From the NCBI GenBank assembly GCA_964019165.1, contig OZ025268.1:12916359-12980358 (forward strand): DNA of 64,000 nucleotides, written 5' to 3'. Below the pieces are notes generated by a model. That model searched no databases. It had not been told where the DNA came from and was given only the letters and a program-made list of their open reading frames with translations. Positions 34,460 to 44,656 of the stretch are shown piece by piece (the first letter of the stretch is position 1; each line of letters begins with the position of its first letter). Made by a program: the position numbers and the translations under genes. The stretch is from Mastigias papua (taxonomy: Eukaryota > Cnidaria > Scyphozoa > Rhizostomeae > Mastigiidae).

Positions 34460-35544
34460 CCTTCTCCGTCTTTACTACCTTCGTAGACTTAAAGGTAGAC
34501 TGATAGCAAAGAAGAGAAGAATGGTCTGGGCACGCCAAATATACTTAGAATGAAAAGAAAAGGGTGAATACCATCTACTAGTTAATGAATTGAGCTTGAT
34601 TAACCACGTGTACTTTTTCCAATACTTTAGGATGTCACCAAATGCTTTTGAGCAGTTGTTTTCTTGGATTGCACCATTCATTCAACGCAAACCAACAAAA
34701 ATGACGGAGGCAATTTCCCAGGAGAACGGTTGGCTATAGCTCTTCGGTAATTGACAACTGGGGCTGCTCACACAACCATTGCATCTAGCTACCGAGTTAG
34801 CCCAACTACAGTTAGGCGGATAATATTTGAAACCTGCGGAGTTTTGTGGGATCAATTGCTAGAGCATGGATACCTAAAAGCACCATCAACAATTGCAGAA
34901 TGGAAAAAAATTGCTTATCACTTTGAACAGAAATGGAACTTTCCTGATCCATCTGGTGCCTTGGATGGGAAGCATATTGTTATATATGCACCTGCTGCTT
35001 CAAGTGCTGCTTCTTCAATTATAAGAAATACCACATTATTGTGTTGTTGACTGTTTGTGATGCTAGATATAAATTCACTCTAGTTCATATTGGAGACAAT
35101 GGATGCCAAAGTGATGGAAGTGTGTATGCAGATAGTAGTCTAGGCCATGCAATTGAAAATAATTTATTGAATATCCCGAAAGACTCTAGAGCTGGTACCA
35201 AGATCCTTCCATATGTGTTCTTGGCTGATGATGCTTTTGGATTAAAACTTCACCTTATGAAGCCATACCCTTTTACTAGCCATGCAATTGAGAAGAGAAT
35301 TTTCAGTTACAGACTGAGTAGATGGCACCACGTCATTGAAAATGCATTTGGCATTGCAGCAAGTAGAATTCACGTATTTCACAAGCCAATAATTACTACT
35401 CAAGATAGAGTAATAGCTATAACAGAGGCTGTTGTTGCTCTGCATAATTTTTTAATGTCTACTAAAATCAGAACTTCTTATGACTACTGTCCACTTGAAT
35501 TTACTGATAATGATTCACCAACTGGTATGAGACTTGGTACATAG
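34460..35544 (+). pseudogene. PIF/Harbinger transposase (HARBI1-like), two frame breaks
   Basis: An N-terminal segment (KKRRMVWARQIYLE, then YHLLVNELSLINHVYFFQYF) is followed by RMSPNAFEQLFSWIAPFI and KPTKMTEAIS. After a stop/frame change at about 34748 come SYRVSPTTVRRIIFETC (helix-turn-helix) and PDPSGALDGKHIVI (first catalytic Asp). After a second shift near 35045 come LTVCDARYKFTLVHIGDNGC, DDAFGLKLHLMKPY (Asp) and RWHHVIENAFGIAASR (Glu), ending EAVVALHNFLM. All DDE-type residues survive in the sequence. About 360 codons, near the usual family length. It would cut and paste the element with a 3-bp target duplication. Confidence 0.85.
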
Positions 35545-36338
35545 AGAAGGGACAACGAAACTAGTCAAGGCTTTCAGCCAATTAGTTGTTCTACTTCATC
35601 AAATAACTATTGAGAGAATGCCAAGAAGATAGTAGAAGAATTCTCAGAATATTTTAACAATGAGGGGGCTGTTGAGTGGCAGTGGCCAACAGTGAATAGA
35701 ACCTATTGACCACATATTCTACACTTTTATAGCTATTGTTACAAGGTGTTTATCTGACACTAGAAAATGGAAATGACATTACTTGTTTATATACAATATT
35801 GTATGTGTTGACCAGGCTGAGAGAACGCAGGGAACAAACCAACGGGGAACTTTGTCTGCATATACTTTTCTAGTACAAAATTTCATGCTGATTTCGAAAA
35901 TCTTTGGCAAACGGGCGTCACTGAGTTCAAACGGAAGTTATGGGCATGGCTTTGGATGATTTTCCTGCCAATGCGCTCTAAACATGTTCTGGATGCACGC
36001 TGTTAATTCAAAATTTAGCAATAATTAATAAAATATTTGACAAGAGCTCGTTGTGAATAAAAACAGAAATTATGGACATGTTTCGGGTGTGGCCATTGGG
36101 CGTTCGTCAAACTAAAAGTTGATCTGCAGACAAAATAGAGAACTTATTTATACATACATATCTAATTTATGCTTTATTGATAGTTAGTACAGTCTATTTC
36201 TCCGTTAGCTTATGTAGCTCTCCAGTTTGCTTTACCTTTGAAAAAGAACATTTATCCGAACTTTACAGGGTTCTTTGTGAAATCTGCTGGGAAAGCTGAT
36301 GGACTGCAGATATATATAATCGTGTCTCTCCTGTCATG
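35545..36338. other. No recognisable feature
   Basis: The right end of the Harbinger element should lie here, but no match to the tip at 33535 was found. Confidence 0.4.
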
Positions 36339-37009
36339 TTAAATGTTCATGGCCCAGTACAGGGCTGTATCTAAGGCTACATTGTTTGTTGCATGAATAT
36401 CTTCTACTGTACATTTCTGATCTAACTGTGCACATTTAAGAAGATGCTGCATTGTTCGCAGTTCACCACAGGTGCATCTTGGGTTGTCGCTGTACCTCAA
36501 GTTATGCATCAGGGCAGCAGCTCGGCCATATCCAGTGCGAAGTCTTTTTAGGCTTTTCCAGTGTGTCCATTCTAGTTTGTGTCCTGCTGGAAGGGCTTCG
36601 GATGTTTCAATACCCATTTTGATTTCTTTTGCATTGTGCAACAAGTTGGTATGATCAGTCCATGCCTTAACTCTAGCAGTTTCTGCACATGATTCCAAAG
36701 GATGGACATCGACGAAGTTCCTTCGTTTGAGTCTTTTTTGCATTCAAGATAGCCATACAGCTTGTGCCTGCCGTTTTCTAGCTGTATGCATCGTTCTTTT
36801 TGAGCAGCAATGAGTCTTCTAATTCTGGGCGTAGCAGTTCCAGCAAGTATGTAGGGTGAATCTATATTGGTAGGCTTCATGCATCCAATTATGATTCTGC
36901 AGGTCTGGTTTAGTACTGGGTCTAGCTTCTGCGCATAGACAGAGTGTTGCCAAACTGGACAAGCATATTCAGCTACATAGTAACATAAGCATAAGGCATA
37001 TTCAGTCAC
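36339..37009 (-). pseudogene. LINE reverse transcriptase C-terminal region, one frameshift
   Basis: YVAEYACPVWQHSVYAQKLD and PVLNQTCRIIIGCMKPTNID, then LAGTATPRIRR, in one frame (36572-37009). After a shift in an A-run near 36740 come LEWTHWKSLKRLRTGYGRAA and CTCGELRTMQHLLKCAQLD with a CC-H-C knuckle. This is the post-polymerase tail of an I/Jockey-type LINE. The catalytic part is missing (5' truncation). Confidence 0.75.
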
Positions 37010-37149
37010 TAGTTCTCACAGTTGATGGGCTGGCACCCCACTTGGAGTCAACCAGCTTATTGATAATTGAGTTTCTGGGGCTTATTTTGGCTTTGTGTGG
37101 TGTGTGGACAGGTGGAAGACACATGTTCATGTTTTGCTTGGTTAGCTCA

Positions 37150-38640
37150 TAGGTGACCATAATGACCTATCTTCCTCCAATCAATGTACCTATCACTGCA
37201 TATGAAACCATCTACAAAGTGTTTGATATTATACTAAGCAGAGCAAATCAAGCCGACTTACCATACGCAAACATTACCTTTAACGTTGGTGCAGCTATTA
37301 ATGCCCACAAAGTCCTATGGAATCGCCCCCGAACGCTTCAAAAATATGATCTTCTATTTGGGGGAAATACATTTTATGAAAGAGGTGTTCTTGTTCTATG
37401 AAGCATTGTAAGTAGCTCAAGCTTCCAAAATATCATTTTCCAGGCAAATACATGCTCTACTGGGAGCTTAAACGGGGTCCTCGCTGCTACTCATTATAAC
37501 CGTTGATTGGCAGTGCACTCAAAATTTGTAGAGGCTCTAGAACGATTGTTGTTTAAACGTTTTTTTCTATTCATGACAAGCCAGATGTAGTGAGATAATT
37601 TATCGGAAGAACATCTGTCTGTAATGAGGAAATAAATAAACTGCTGGAAAATACAGACTTAATCAAATTGTTGGATGATTATGGGTACTTTCAAAATTGT
37701 GTACGTTATGGACGTTATGGAATGAGGCCACAATTGTGGCTTGTTCATTATCTTGATATCATGTCAAACCAACACTTATTGCATTCCTCAGTTCTGTCCA
37801 ACAAACTTTTGTTGAGACTCCAAGGCTTGACAGCTGCATTGTCATTTTTTTTAGCTTTGAGTAAGCAAAATAATGCCAGATATGGTTCATTATATGTGAA
37901 TAAGAGAATCTGAAGAAAGCACACCCTGGATGCATGGAACTCCTCTCAGAAAAGAGATTATCTGTGCAAGGGCGGCAGAGACATAAATGCAGGATTGCCA
38001 TCGATCAGAAGGGCGACCAAACGATCAATAAGGATGCTAAAGTCTCTGGGTGCATAGCATATTTTGCTTCAGACGAATATGCAATACTCATATGGACCTT
38101 GAACCGTTCAATGCAGGCAATGAACACCATGGCTTTATTGGAGTTTGAAGATGTGAAAAGCTCAGAAGAAGGATATAAATCAAATAGACTATCGCAAATA
38201 CTGAGGTCAGAAAAGTTAGTTAGAGCTGTCATGCGTGTATTGACAGAGGAATATATTGAATCCATTTGATAAATCTCTCGAAACAAATCGCCTTTGCAAT
38301 CTTAGCTCTAGATTTCAACTTGACTAAGAAATAGCAAGTGAAATATCTCAGGTTAAACGCAATGGAGAAGTGCAATACAGTGAATTTGTGAAAAACAGAA
38401 TGAGATTCAACTGATCTTCCTATTCATGATCCAATCAAGCGCAATAGATTATCATTGTTCAAGAGCAGTGCAGAAAGTAAAGCTTAGTTGAAGTTAATCG
38501 AAACATGCTTGCAACATTGCTTGCAAATTCAGCAAAGACTGGTAGAACAATCAATTTTAAAGCAGCATTGGAATATACCCTTAGTTCTGTTCCTCGCTAA
38601 CCCTGATGGAAGTCGGCATGTTCCGTGGAAAAGTCAGTGA
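37150..38640 (+). pseudogene. Multi-copy invertebrate gene of unknown function, N-terminal half
   Basis: Pieces in several frames: MTYLPPINVPITAYETIYKV, NITFNVGAAINAHKVLWNRP, then STGSLNGVLAATHYNR, ALERLLF, GYFQNCVRYGRYGMRPQLWL, IMSNQHLLHSSV, NKQNNARYGSLYV-like, LSVQGRQRHKCRIAIDQKGD, GCIAYFASDEYAILIWTLNR, LSQILRSEKLVRAV, VNRNMLATLLANSAKTGRTI and LANPDGSRHV. I recognise this series as a large family of uncharacterised proteins in cnidarians and similar genomes, possibly transposon-derived. Many stops and shifts. The C-terminal half appears to be 43148-44200, separated by later insertions. The function is unknown to me. Confidence 0.6.
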
Positions 38641-38659
38641 AAAATTGAGGGCCTACATA

Positions 38660-39694
38660 TGCTATTTGAGAACCGAAGGCTCTTTATCATATTGAAAGAT
38701 TTCTACAAACTGTAATATATCCGCATCCAGTGCTGTACGTATTTGCAATGAAGCAGAAGAGATAAAGGAAAAAAAGATGAGAACTGGCCGTCCACCCATT
38801 ATGAGCAGAAGAGAAAAGAAGCGGTTTATAAGAACATTTCAGAAGTTAAGGACTGACAATCCGAACGTAACTGTGCATGATGTCGCAAAAGAATGCCGGA
38901 TAGCCAACGTCAGTTATAGACCACTAGTTCGAGTAATGAATGAACATTGGTATAAGTCCTTAAGGCCAAGGCAAAAAGGGTTACTTTCAGTGAAAGACAG
39001 AAAGAGAAGAGTAAATTTTGCGAGACTTGCTCTTAAAAAATATGACCGTGAATTCTGGACAGATCACGTATTGCTATATCTGGATGGTGTGTCGTTCGTG
39101 CACAAGGGAAATCCCTATAAAGACGCATTGACACCAAGAGGGAGAATTTGGAGAAAAGCGAGTGAATGTCTGCAATACACGACAAAAGGATCAAAGAACT
39201 TACCTGGGGGACGGTGACTGCACCTTCTAGTTGGCGTTTGGTACACAACTGGCGTTCTTATTGCAGAAGAATATACAACATTTAATGCGGAGTGGTTTGC
39301 AATATTCGTCCACGGAACATTACACTGCACCCTTACAGACTGTGCTTTGTCAAAAGACAAAGAGAGGCTACTTTTTGTGATGGATAATGATCCAAGTCAG
39401 AGAAGCAAGCTAGCTAGAGATGCAGTAAATGATGTGGGAGCAGAAGTAGTACATATACCCCCGAGATCACCTTATTTAAATCCAATTGAAAACGTGTTCA
39501 ATAACGTTAAACATGACGTGGCCAAAGGAGCATTACAAGGACAGATACAGAAAGAAAGTTTCAACGAATTTAAGATAAGGGTTTTGCAGACTCTTTTTAA
39601 TTACAATTCCTCAATTATTGATCGTACGGTAGCAACAATGCATGATCGCCTAAAACTAATTGCTAGCAATGGAGGGTATTGGACCAAGTATTGA
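38660..39694 (+). pseudogene. Tc1-like transposase, one to two frameshifts
   Basis: The upstream helix-turn-helix starts in another frame (NISASSAVRICNEAEEIKEK). The main frame from 38777 gives GRPPIMSRREKKRFIRTFQK, VAKECRIANVS, then FWTDHVLLYLDGVSFVHKGN (first Asp) and TPRGRIWRKASECLQYTTKG. A frameshift near 39212 is followed by FVMDNDPSQRSKLARDAV (second Asp) and PPRSPYLNPIENVFNNVK (Glu), ending SNGGYWTKY. The DDE set is complete in sequence and the length is normal for the family. It is broken only lightly compared with its surroundings, which suggests a relatively recent arrival. No terminal repeats identified. Confidence 0.85.
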
Positions 39695-40194
39695 TTTTGT
39701 ATGTGATATGTTGTCCTTACTTAACGGTAGTATGTACGTGTATTATTTGCAATTTTCGTCTAATTATGATACCATGAAAATTGTCCCTTCTTTCGATCTT
39801 TCTGCAAACTATATACACATTTGTGTTATAGCAAACAAGTATAAAAGAAACATGAGGCTGACATGCGGCAAAAATACAGAGACAAGTAAGAAATACAGGC
39901 AGGCTGAGCTTCAAAGTAACCATGAAAAGTCTTCTTTTGCGAAAAAATTGGATTTGAGCTGGCAACAAAATGCTATGTATATCTGTCTCTCAAAAGTGCA
40001 TAGGCCTAACAAAAGATTCAATTTCTGGTCTCACAGTTGCTTTCTTGCTATAGAATATGTGAAGACTTTAAGAAACACTTCAGGAGCATGTATGGCTGAA
40101 TTTGACAAAATAGTAAGAAGCATCCTGGCTGAAGGGAGAGAGTTTGTTTCTTATATAACACAAGATGTATCTTACCTAGGGGGACCTACTGACT
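39695..40194 (+). other. Unassigned open stretch
   Basis: A frame of about 140 codons stays open to 40199 (from MKIVPSFDLSANYIH). It has no recognisable motif. It may be chance or a fragment of an unknown element. Confidence 0.25.
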
Positions 40195-40252
40195 CATGAA
40201 ATATCCCTCCTCTTCGTTTTGAGGCTACACACTGACGTCATGGCTAATATCT

Positions 40253-40657
40253 CAACGGTCTACACAACGGTCTACAAACTGTATAGCATGAAAATACATT
40301 TAATTGACGAGATCTGGATGTTCAGATTTGTGCACATAATAGCTTTCCCAAGTGGCATTGTACCAGCCATAGATTGCACACGTTTACAGTGCGATGGCCG
40401 AGAAATGCAGGAAAACGCCAACGGTCTACACTTTTCAGTTAAATAATTTGATCTTAGCTCTAGTCTATTTCTCAAAAAGTGTAGACCGTTGAGTTATTTC
40501 ACTTTTCTGCCGAACATGGTTATTAGTTTGTATATAGCACATAACCTGTATATACTAGCAGACAAAGCACATCTTTTGGGAATAGTTCTTAGGACAATAC
40601 TTGCCACGAGAAGGGGTAGTGGGGGCTAAAGAAAGTATAGACCGTTGTAGACCGTTG
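40253..40657. promoter_or_regulatory. Candidate replication/transposition origin: six iterons in mirror symmetry
   Basis: CAACGGTCTACA occurs at 40253-40264 and 40265-40276 (tandem, +) and at 40419-40430 (+). Its complement occurs at 40480-40491 and as 40636-40647 (one mismatch) and 40646-40657. The outer pair and the inner pair share exactly the same midpoint, 40455. The inner two extend to a 17-bp stem (40419-40435 with 40475-40491) around a 39-nt loop. It lies about 90 bp past the end of the Rep gene. Iterons beside a rep gene are the usual binding sites of Rep proteins; that role here is inference. Confidence 0.75.
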
Positions 40658-40745
40658 GTGGTAGCCATTGGTTACAAATCCGAAGCGAATGCCAAGCATG
40701 CATACTACTAAGGACAATACTGCGTTTACAACATAAGGTTTATAG

Positions 40746-42021
40746 TTATTGTACGACCAATGTTGCGAAACAATATCCACAGGAGGGAACCGTTATCTGG
40801 CAATTAATATCAAATTGATGCCTGAACTTGAATGTGCGCCATCGAACAGCCATCATTTCTGTTTCGCGATCATCGGTCATGGATCCCTTGACAAAAGATA
40901 TTGGTGCCTTCGATGTAGCAAAGATAGGGGTATCTTTGGAAAATTCAATATCTTAATTGTACGTTGTTTTTGGAGCAGCATAATGGACAATGTGGCCTTC
41001 CAACAATAGTAGCATGTCGCTCCACGGGAGTATGACAGGAGATTACCTGAAATCGTTCAAAAAAATCATTTCTTTGTCCTCGACACCTAGCCATGCATAA
41101 GAGCAAGTAGCGGGCGAGAGAAACGCATTAACCATGACTGTCAAGGATGAACGTTTTGCCACGATTTGCTGGACCATAGATAAATATATTGCGGCCTTTG
41201 CCCGATCCATAACAAGGAGCGTGATAATGGCGTCAGAGAACGCTGCTCGGTCAATGGAATTTTTGGCTAAAATGTCGAGGGCACATTGCCGCCACTCTCC
41301 ATTGCATATACATGCACCGGTCAGTTGCTGTTGCAAGATTTGCAGCCTGGACATTGCAGATCGTGCAACTTTCTCAATGGCTGTCTCAATTTCCCACACT
41401 GTGTCGACAAGCTCATTCACCTTCTTTTGGCTCCTGTTCAACAGAAAATCGTACAGACGGTTATCCCCTTGTCTTGACATGGATTTTGCATGGGCCAGGA
41501 GATGCAGACGGCTGTGAATTTTTTTTTTAACACAGTGTTCGCCAACTTCCCTATTTGACAAGCGTTTAGGTTGCTTACCTTTACGACCCTGCCTAGCCCG
41601 TGCCCTTGTAGCAGTGGTAGTCCTGGGTTGAACTGCAATTATGGGATGATTTTGACTTTTCAAAACTGCCTGGTCTTCTTTCACCACATATCTATATGCG
41701 GAATAATACCCAGGATGATCTGAAAAGTTCACAATCATAGTCCTCTTGAATACGCCGTTTTACCCTAATCCATCTTTGTGCCCTTTCCAATAAAAGGGCC
41801 ATATGAAAATGGTAGCTGCCATTTTTATGCTGCTCCATACAACAGGCCCATTGAATCACCGCTGATGTTGTAGCAGATTCGACGGATTGGACTATTGCAG
41901 AAGAGAACGTTTCTCTATTAAATGCTTTAGCGTCAGCATTACTGTATGTAATTAAGTATGCTTTCTTCACACTACTGGCTGCTAGTGTTGAAGAACAGTT
42001 CTGGTCCTGATAATCAGACAT
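40746..42021 (-). pseudogene. Rep protein: HUH endonuclease and superfamily-3 helicase, frameshifted
   Basis: Read from ATG at 42021. Motif I of rolling-circle initiators is KAYLITYSNADAK. Motif II, the metal-binding HUH, is YHFHMALLL (41800-41811 encodes HFHM). Motif III, the Tyr motif, is SAYRYVVKED (41679-41696). Then come a linker and CNGEWRQCALDIL. The helicase follows: Walker A as GPANRGKT in another frame (41152-41175), Walker B as MIFLNDFR (about 41045-41070), motif C-like PIFATSKAPI, and a basic RWRTFKF segment. Frame changes lie near 41738 and on both sides of Walker A. In-frame stops follow NDFR (41043) and the AAPK segment. Total length is about 425 codons. The protein would nick DNA at its origin and unwind it during rolling-circle replication or transposition. 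Similar domain pairs occur in CRESS-DNA and parvovirus-type Rep and in genomic copies in invertebrates. Confidence 0.8.
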
Positions 42022-42110
42022 AGTTTTCTGTGGTTACTGACAGTGCTTTCCAAATTTTTTGAATATGAAGAGCCTAAAAAATCCAAACATTCACTTTTCA
42101 ACCGCCTGAA

Positions 42111-42875
42111 TTTTAGCCTCCACTTCACGAGAGGACATTTTTGACACCCCACTCATGTATCATATGTTGTCATTTGAATAGTAGTTGGTTTTCACTCAAA
42201 ATTGGTGTACTTGACTGTATACACACTCCTTCTAATACAGTTGGAATATGGTTTCCTTATCATAACGTTTACTTATGTAATCTGTATCAGTAATGAATTC
42301 CCTGTTAAGGTGCATTCCATGTACTGCTGAAGTTGCATATTACGTCACATCCTTTGCCTATACGCAAAGGTGACACACAAAAAGGACAGTATAATGTCTT
42401 TTTCCTGGACACCTATGCGAAGACCAACAAATATCGCACAATTACGACGTAAGGTAGACTTGGTCGGCCGCAGATGACTCCAGTGTAGCCTCATGGAATA
42501 CACACTGGATATAGGGAAATGACAAACTACCGTGTCATTTTCTTACTTTTACTATCTGCCCTTTTTCTAGAAATTTTACCCATAGGTAGAAAATATGTTA
42601 GTATTATACACAGGAAACTTTTGTCCAGCATACTGTTAATGTTGGACATACTTTCTACTATCGTTAATATTTGTAGATATTTAAGTTGATTTTCCTCAAT
42701 ACAAGGTTCGTTACTACACCAAGTGGTGATGAAAGCGGAGCACCCCATGGAGATACCGCTCTAATTGCGCTGAAAATGAAATCAGCATCCTTGAAAACCT
42801 ATAGGTACACACCACTGCCGAAATTCTACCTGCCCTCTTTAAATTTGAAAATCAGACAATGTAGTTGAAAATCAG
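42111..42875. other. No gene recognised; short direct repeat
   Basis: Short frames only. TTGAAAATCAGACA occurs twice (42844-42857 and 42866-42878 approx.) at the edge of the MITE. Confidence 0.4.
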
Positions 42876-43147
42876 ACAGCCAAAAGTAGTTGGAACACCT
42901 GCACATTTTGTTAAATATCCGACTCCTGTCACTTTTCCGTCATAGCAATTAACGTGTAAGCCCCCCCTCCCCCTCAAACAATGTTGTGTGGATAGGGGAG
43001 ATCTGTAGCATTGTACACGTGCATCAATTGTACCAGTCGGGTTATTCATATTTGCTTCAAGCAGCATTGTTTGAAGGGGGAGGGGATGCTATAGCTCGTT
43101 TATAGTGTAAATCATGGCCAGTGTTCCAAGACTTTTGGCAGGCATTG
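42876..43147 (-). mobile_element. MITE family M1, copy 3 (inverted)
   Basis: The right end (CTTGGAAC..., read inverted: TTCCAAGACTTTTGGCAGGC then ATTG) matches the left end of copies 1 and 2. The left end GCCAAAAGTAGTTGGAACAC matches their right end. Internal arms CCCCTCAAACAATGTTG and CATTGTTTGAAGGGGGAGG are present. Its right border falls exactly where similarity to the gene of 43148-44200 begins. Confidence 0.8.
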
Positions 43148-44200
43148 TCGATATTTTGACAGACACATGCAGGAATTATTCAATAGAGAACTCTGAAAGA
43201 ATAAAACTTGTGCATTCTTCCAAAGTTCTTATAAAGTCAGCAGAGTCCAAAGTTCCACGGAACGTCTCCGATTTCCTCAAGAACGGAGAAAACAAGAGTA
43301 GAATGACTGAAATCACCAACGATGAGATGGTTAAGCAAAATAATGCCATTCTTGACATGTTGAAATGCAGTGAAATTATGTTCTCTGTTGACTAAGTTTT
43401 AATTAGCATGACGGAAAGGCCTACTGAAGTTGCAGATGAGCTAAGTAGTAACCAAGAAGAAGCAGACACAGAGCTTCTTTCGCATGCCAATCATGCACTT
43501 AGTGCACAACCAAACACAGCAGTGCTTATAAGATCTCAAGCAGGCGATGTTGATATCAATATCTTGTTTCTTTCCTTGTTTCGCTGGACGCTGGCAGGAT
43601 CTGCATTGATAGCGATACCGGAAAGTCAAGAATAGGTTTGCAATTAAGCATGATTGGTATGCCACGTACATCTCTTCTTTTTTTTGAAAGTTAAAGCGTA
43701 CTTTGTGGAAGAAGATGGAAAAAAGCAAGAGGTTTATCACAATGTTTGTAGAATTAGGAAATCAATGGAGAATTGATGGTGCACTTCATATTGATGGTGC
43801 ACTTGAAGCATTGCTTGAAGAAAACGTTTGCTCTTTGTCTATGGTGGGAAAAATTAATATCAATGAAGTGCGTTAGACAATTTTCAAAGTTATATACTAG
43901 AAGAAAGGCAGGATTCAGGATTTTTCCTTGCTGTCACCATGCCGTGAAACATTAAGCCTCAGGAGCCAAGGATACAACTACATTGCCAACGTGTGAATGG
44001 CAAGTCTTCAGTCCGTTTTTGACTTCGATGTCATCACTGCAAATGGATAGTCAGAGGAGGGGAAGTTATTTGGATAAAGGAAGCATTTCCTAGAAATGTA
44101 GCAAAGATTCTAATGGATACTGAAGAGGAGATTTACTTTGATGCAACTTTCGATGTGGAAAGTGACTCAGATTATGACTCATATTAGTTGCAACGAAATT
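43148..44200 (+). pseudogene. Multi-copy invertebrate gene of unknown function, C-terminal half
   Basis: VDILTDTCRNYSIENSERIK, then SSKVLIKSAESKVPRNVSDF, LKNGENKSRMTEI, MLKCSEIMF, ELSSNQEEADTELLSHANHA and LIRSQAGDVDINILFLSLF. More broken matches follow to about 44200 (a PCCHHAVKH segment, GEVIWIKEAF, DVESDSD-like). I recognise this as the later part of the same cnidarian-type protein family as 37150-38640. The two halves, both on +, are now 4.5 kb apart. Between them lie the Tc1-like element, the Rep element and the MITE. Function unknown; the SNQEEADT block is the family hallmark. Confidence 0.6.
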
Positions 44201-44635
44201 CAATCAGTGGTGAATGCAAGTAAAATTCGTGCATGCAAACTTGTACGCAAGTGCATTGACAAAGACATTTGCGAGGCTTTTCAAGGGTACTTTAACATTA
44301 ATGACCACAGTGTGCGAACAAGAAACCATCAATCTTTGTTGAAGATTGCAAAAATCAAAACTGAATTTGCACGAAAATCTTTCCGTTTCATGTGAGCGAC
44401 TATCTACAATGATCTTCTTTTTCAAGTGCGAAGAACTGAATCATTCATTGCTTATGAACGGAGCTTTAAGCAACATTTTGCTTGAACTCCAATTAACTTT
44501 AGCTATACACAAGCTTTTTATTTAAAAGAAATTTTAACTGTTTGCTATTTAGTTTTTATCTGGTTTTTCATTAGACAGGACACACATTGATAACAGCTCT
44601 TAAGTTGAAGTGTTTTAATCCTGTATGAAGATTTG
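44201..44635. other. No recognisable feature
   Basis: AT-rich spacer before the TAA array; nothing assigned. Confidence 0.5.
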
Positions 44636-44656
44636 TATTATTATTATTATTATTAT
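44636..44656. repeat. (ATT)7 array at the 3' border of an RLE element
   Basis: On the minus strand this is (AAT)n/(TAA)n. It is the first of five such arrays that bound RLE retrotransposons. Confidence 0.9.

Larger units (their letters stand above)
40195..42110 (-). mobile_element. Rep-encoding mobile element, copy 1 (HUH nuclease + SF3 helicase + iteron region)
   Basis: The limits are where similarity to the second copy (13.78-16.53 kb) fades. In both copies, in the same order, there is a Rep gene and then, about 90 bp past its end, a roughly 400-bp region with six 12-bp iterons. Finding two co-linear copies shows that gene and iterons move together. No target duplication or terminal repeat beyond the iterons was found. 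It sits inside the decayed gene of 37.1-44.2 kb. Confidence 0.7.

Noticed and set aside
40219..40446. Short frame inside the iteron region, with a similar frame at 16265-16546 (-)
   Set aside because: The similarity follows from the homologous DNA of the two Rep element copies. The frames are not conserved at their ends and have no motif.
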